A program made the translations under genes and the position numbers. From Nemertoderma westbladi (lineage: Eukaryota; Xenacoelomorpha; Nemertodermatida; Nemertodermatidae), in the NCBI GenBank assembly GCA_032718475.1, contig JAUCBJ010003725.1:1-51954 (forward strand): a stretch of DNA of 51,954 nt, written 5' to 3'. Of this stretch, positions 47,139 through 51,954 are shown piece after piece (the first letter of the stretch is position 1; each line of letters opens with the position of its first letter). The notes below the pieces were generated by a model that searched no databases, had not been told where the DNA came from, and saw only the letters and a program-made list of their open reading frames with translations.

Positions 47139-50095
47139 TGATAATCCAAATTTTTTCCTTTCTTTCGATTTTGTAAAAAAATCTCACCTGTAAGTAATTA
47201 TATATGCTGAAAATATAGGCGGAAATTTGCGTATGAATAACTATTTATTCTAGCCAGTTTAATTCGAAATTAAGATAAGATCATCATGTAATACGTAATC
47301 TGGTATTGTTGAAAAAAAAAATAGGCATAGAAAATATCACGAGCAAAACTATAATCGCACTGAACAGAGAACAAAGATTTATTTTTTTTATTATTAAAAG
47401 TGTTATTATTTACAGTTTAATGTTGTTGTTGTATTTATTATTTAGTGTTATTATACTAGAATGTATTGTAAATTACTGGCTTGTAATGGAAATACATACA
47501 GCTTTCGTCCACCCATGTTTCAGATATTTCTCAACATATTTAATATAAAATAAATTCACCTCTAGCAGGTGCCAATAAATTACTTACTACAAGGACAACA
47601 AATTACTTGCGATATTTTCAAGTCTTGAAATTTATAACCAATAACCGTTATCACATATCCACTTAGTGTTAACAGATGAAAAATAATACAAATAAAAACG
47701 AATAAAAATAAAATTAAATTTGTTCGTAACTAACAAATTAACATTTTAACATAATAAAGTGAAACTTTTCCGGAAAATTAAGGCTAAACCAAAATATACG
47801 TTGGATAATAAATAGCCGTTTTTGGTGTGCGATATTTTTTCCATCTAACTAATATGCCTATTGTAATTTATTGTAGTCAAAGTATTCAGTATTCAAATCA
47901 GATAACCTACAGTCTAATAATCCATTACATTTATAAAAAAGTTTAATACTGCCAAATTCAACACAAACAATATATCTTCGTATGTTGTCCCCAGCATACA
48001 GACATAATAATAACTCATTGATATGATATAAATTGCAACATATATATAACATTAAAATAAATAAATGTACAGTGAAGTATTTATAGTTACGAAAATTATA
48101 TATGGGAGATTGTAAACCGGAAAACGTAAAGAAATCTCAGAAGTTAGTAGTCGGAGTTATACTAATAAGGACGTCAGAGTAGCCTAGAATCCTAGAGTGG
48201 GTTTATATAACTCTCAGAGACTATATTATAACTTTATGGATATACGTCCCCCATCAGATATATGGGAGAGGATTTACAAAACGCGACACGATCGAATCTG
48301 CCAAGTAGGTTGCGATATGACGCGCCGACAAAGTGGCACATCAATCTGGCGGGATCATGCGATAAATATAAGTGAAGGATGTCGGGATTAACAGTCAGAT
48401 ATGTTTGAGTAACGCGGCATAATAACTTTGTAAATATAATCACTACTTACCTACCCTACCCCATTGAGTCATCGCTATGCTTCAGTTAATAAATAACTGT
48501 AACATGAATATAACATACGAAAATACGGGCCGTTTTTTCTCAGCGAGTCATTCCTGTGAAAAAATTATTTTTATCTGAAAAGTCCACATTTTTTCACACT
48601 AAAATTTCTAGAAAACAGAACAAAAGTGCATCTTTCGACTACTTCCTATCACTAGATTTGTGGTAGAAATTGCAAAATTGTAGCTCAATCGACCGACAGG
48701 GTGCTGTGTTATTAGTTCGAGACCTGATGGCAGGGAAATAATAAAATATGGGCAGTAAAACATTAAAGTGCTAATTATGAACAATGGAGAATTTAATTTT
48801 ATTTATTTGTGGGGAATTATTTGTAGTTTTGTACTTAAAACTTTCTAGAACAACTAAATATTGACGTTTTGACATTCCTGCATACTGGAAATACTGTACA
48901 TCGTAAATCAAGGTCGTTAATGTACGGCCTATATTAATGTAGTGCTAAATTAATTTTTTTCACCGGAAACGAGTTTTATAAATATAGGCCCTAATAGATA
49001 AAAAAAGGATAAATTTGTTGTAGATAAAATAGTTGTTGATAAAAGAAAAACGTGTCAGAAATAACTGCAATTTAGGTGCAATTCTTGCAAAACCTAAAAC
49101 TCTCGGACAGCATAATTGAATTTGGGTAAATTAAAATTAGTGACAAAAACTGCTTTTTTCCGAGACTGTTCTCTTATCGAAGAACATTACTTTTCTCAGC
49201 AAGTCCAAATATAGATCAGAAATATTATATCTTTGCACTTTTTCATCACTAAATTCCCTACTACGTTTTTATTTTTTACTCAATTTCCATTAAACATATA
49301 CCAAAATGTTTAGCATCTTTACGGCTACAATTGTGAATATTGGTTTGTAAAACATGGCCATTTGGATCTTCTAGAACCGATTTTGTAACTGCTACACTTT
49401 GTCTATCACAAAATAGTACTTAGTACTTATTTACACGCAGCCATCCAACGAAATACTTTATATGTCCTTCGCAACATTTTCACAATTTCAGTTGCTTTTA
49501 GAAGCGTTTTCTTTTGAAATGGTTTGCGGAAAAATATAAATTTTCGGGCCATTTTTGGAAATTACTAAAATGTGCCTTAGGGCCACCAGAGCCTTAATCC
49601 GGCACTGGGTATACACATTCACGAACCCTGTCGTCACTATTTATTTTGTGTTGTAATAATGTTCACCGGTTTTGTTGGAGTATATCTGTAGGGCCTATTA
49701 TATCACGCTAGCAGTTTGTTTGGCAGCGCTACTGTCGCTATATTAAACTGAGGACAGATATATAGTTAACGTTCGTGGGGCCTTCAGCTTTCCCAGCCAA
49801 TAATATCGAGGGATAAAGGTTATTAAAATTTTCAAAATAGGGGGAAAGAGAGGACGGGGTTAATAAGTCATACTTTAATTGCAATTTTATTTAAATATAG
49901 GGGAACAAGCATTAAAAATAAGGGGAAAAAAATAAAATTTAAACCCTGAGAAGGCAGGGCTTTCGCTCAGCACGTGGCGCATTTATTGGCACTCGTACAG
50001 CTCGTTATGATCGTTACTCTAACAAATACATAATATAACGTATTTCCCATCGTTTTTCTTAACATGAAGGGGAGTATCTATGGCCCGAACAGAGG
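47139..50095. other. About 3 kb of AT-rich unique sequence, no gene seen
   Basis: Short open frames (for example 48197-48391 plus and 48234-48443 minus, overlapping each other) have no recognisable domain and no good splice context. No RNA gene or tandem repeat was found. Confidence 0.45.
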
Positions 50096-50169
50096 GTGGT
50101 ATCATTTGATATCGCATTAATTAATGGTGAGATTAATCGGTCGATGGTCACCATCCTCGAAAAAAGGGT

Positions 50170-50208
50170 GGTACCTTCCTTATTGCTCTTAAGAAGCAAG
50201 AAGGTACC
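50170..50208. repeat. 39-bp imperfect palindrome
   Basis: ggtaccttc and gaaggtacc form the outer 9-bp stem, with ttgct/agcaa type pairing further in around cttaag. It lies about 100 bp before the 24-bp minisatellite. Function unknown. Confidence 0.6.
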
Positions 50209-50305
50209 GTGCACTACACTGCGGTATGCGAGGACAGACGGATGGAACTTCTTCAACCCCACCCTCCTTGTCGGTACTACCAACGAGGTGAGGTGTAAGG
50301 GTTTT

Positions 50306-50712
50306 ATGGGTGGTTTAGGTGGTTCCTATGGGGGTGGTTTACGTGGTTCCGATGGGGGTGGTTTACGTGGTTCCGATGGGGGTGGTTTACGTGGTTCCGG
50401 TGGGGGTGGTTTACGTGGTTCCGGTGGGGGTGGTTTACGTGGTTCCTATGGGGGTGGTTTACGTGGTTCCGATGCGGGTGGTTTACGTGGTTCCGATGGG
50501 GGTGGTTTACGTGGTTCCGGTGGGGGTGGTTTACGTGGTTCCGGTGGGGGTGGTTTACGTGGTTCCTATGGGGGTGGTTTACGTGGTTCCGATGCGGGTG
50601 GTTTACGTGGTTCTGATGGGGTGGTTTACGTGGTTCCTATGGGGGTGGTTTACGTGGTTCCTATGGGGGTGGTTTACGTGGTTCCGGTGGGGGTGGTTTA
50701 CGTGGTTCCGGT
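50306..50712. repeat. 24-bp GC-rich minisatellite with 120-bp higher-order period
   Basis: Units contain gggggtggtttacgtggttc followed by ctat, cgat or cggt. The triplet variants recur in the order TAT, GAT, GAT, GGT, GGT, so five units (120 bp) form a higher-order repeat. The plus strand is open and would encode a Gly-rich octapeptide repeat. Overlapping frames are open too, so coding is not supported. Confidence 0.93.
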
Positions 50713-51060
50713 GGGGTGGTAGACGTGGTTCCGAGGGCACTCGCTTTCAGAGATGGGGGTGGTTTACGTGGTTCCTATGGGAGTGGTTTACGTGGTTCCG
50801 GTGGGGTGGTAGACGTGGTTCCGAGGGCACTCGCTTTCAGAGATGGGGGTGGTTTAAGTGGTTCCTATGGGGGTGGTTTACGTGGTTCCGGTGGGGTGGT
50901 AGACGTGGTTCCGAGGGCACTCGCTTTCAGAGATGGGGGTGGTTTACGTGGTTCCTATGGGGGTGGTTTACGTGGTTCCGGTGGGGTGGTAGACGTGGTT
51001 CCAAGGGTACTAGGTTTCGGGTATGGGGGTGGTTTACGAGGTTCCCACGGGGGTGGTTTA
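50713..51060. repeat. 90-bp compound repeat derived from the 24-bp minisatellite, about 4 copies
   Basis: Each 90-bp unit joins 24-bp-type units to a novel segment (gagggcactcgctttcagag). The marker gtggggtggtagacg lies at 50711, 50801, 50891 and 50981, exactly 90 apart. The last copy is diverged (aagggtactaggtttcgggt). Confidence 0.93.
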
Positions 51061-51540
51061 ACCCCCCCCCCCCCCCCCCCCCCTCGAATAAACGCCCCCT
51101 CGAATTAACGCCCCCCTTACCATCAAATTAGCAACTTAAACGCCTTCCCCGAATAAACGCCCCGGCGTTTAATAATATTACAATGTGGGGCGTTAACATT
51201 GTTGAGAGTTAACTGATTGTTAAGACTGAAGGTAAATGTAGTAGGGTGTTGTACCGCTGTAATAGGCTGCATTGTAATAAAGATAATCCTGGTTTATTTG
51301 AATTATTTCATTTGTTTAACTTGTTTTCTTGAATTTAACAACATTCTTTATTAGGGTATTTAGATTCAAAATGCTGAAAATCTAGAACATAAACACCCCC
51401 ACTCGAACCACACAATTTGGAACTTAAACGCCTTCCCCGAATAAACGCCCCCCCCCCCCCCCTCCCCCGAATAAACGCCTCCCCAATTGGCAATTTATAA
51501 ACTTAAACGCCCAGGCTCTTATTCGAGTAAATACGGTATT
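51061..51540. repeat. CGAATAAACGCC-type interspersed repeat with C-runs
   Basis: Begins with a C-run of about 23 bases. It contains four or more copies of cgaataaacgcc and three of acttaaacgcc, in two clusters (51085-51170 and 51420-51530). A short palindrome aaacgccccggcgttt lies at 51154-51169. The right end reads ttattcgagtaaatacggta, the inverted form of the same motif, as in a degenerate MITE with TIRs. No target-site duplication recognised. Confidence 0.55.
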
Positions 51541-51892
51541 TATATATATAAAACAATTGCCTGCCACATTTTAACAAAAGTTAAAAGTTAAAAGCCTGCC
51601 GCTTTAATTGAAATACTGTTAACCAGAATGAATGATGAGAATAACTTCTGCTAATTATGTGCTTGTTGTGTTGGTGACACTGACCATGGTAGTGAATGTC
51701 AATGTTGTTGAATAAAAGGTAAATCTCCAGAAAAGAAACAAACTATAAAAAAGCCCTATCAATTATTGATTGAAAAGAAACTGGTAATTATAAATTTATA
51801 TGCCTCTCTCTGCACAGTAGCTACCGAAATCACTAACTAACTAATATGGTTGAACATAACTATTGTTCTGCTAGACTTGGCAGAGCAGAGGG

Positions 51893-51895
51893 GGT

Positions 51896-51930
<35 letters not shown>
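51893..51930. repeat. Poly-G run of more than 30 bases
   Basis: A G-run interrupted by one T near its start. Its length in the assembly is likely unreliable. Confidence 0.9.
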
Positions 51931-51932
<2 letters not shown>

Positions 51933-51954
51933 ATCGAGGTCAATAACAGATAAC

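Noticed and set aside
48197-48443. Opposed 64- and 69-codon open frames
   Set aside because: They overlap on both strands, have no recognised domain and no convincing splice sites.
50096-51131. Plus-strand Gly-rich protein (GGGLRGS repeats)
   Set aside because: Three overlapping frames are open across the same GC-rich minisatellite. The non-repeat N-terminal part is not recognised and overlaps an open frame on the other strand. A secreted glycine-rich protein cannot be fully excluded without transcripts.

Overview
The window is AT-rich metazoan nuclear DNA, most likely from an invertebrate. The evidence is spliced class A GPCR exons with GT..AG borders, an M1 aminopeptidase reading frame, many unrelated minisatellites, MITE-like elements and very low coding density. 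There are no operons, ribosome binding sites, tRNAs, rRNAs or CRISPR arrays. I cannot name the phylum from sequence alone.

Layout. 1-991 (minus) is the 5' coding part of a type II membrane M1 (aminopeptidase N-like) metallopeptidase that runs off the left edge. 1.5-9.6 kb is a chain of four unrelated minisatellites with units of 27, 23, 30 and 27 bp. The last has a 384-bp higher-order repeat and carries a foreign insert. 10.4 kb holds a 259-bp MITE with perfect TAA duplications. 11.36-13.06 kb is a foldback-like element whose inverted arms are tandem subrepeats. 13.1-13.7 kb has a dispersed repeat and a short gag-like remnant. 14.1-16.4 kb is homopolymer runs and a 24/25-bp minisatellite. 17-22.9 kb contains a complete two-exon class A GPCR on the minus strand (359 aa), split in the Arg codon of its DRY motif. 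Two unassigned candidate exons lie on the same strand at 17.2 and 20.5 kb, and a LINE C-terminus remnant lies in the GPCR intron.

23.6-47.1 kb is one large imperfect tandem triplication. I label its blocks A, B and C; the order is A1-B1 / B2-C2 / A2-B3-C3. Each B block carries the same set of nested repeats (a 28-bp array, a 410-bp MITE with TTAG duplications, a 37-bp array, a CGG-rich 28-bp repeat) in different copy numbers. B3 also received a roughly 1.4-kb insertion with 14-bp inverted ends and two splice-compatible candidate exons. 47.1-50.3 kb shows nothing recognisable. 50.3-51.1 kb is a GC-rich 24-bp minisatellite with 120-bp and 90-bp higher-order periods. The window ends in a CGAATAAACGCC-type repeat and a long poly-G run.

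The aminopeptidase and the GPCR are ordinary, unrelated host genes. I see no multi-gene system. The repeat architecture is the notable content, and most of the long open frames in the window are chance frames across tandem repeats.
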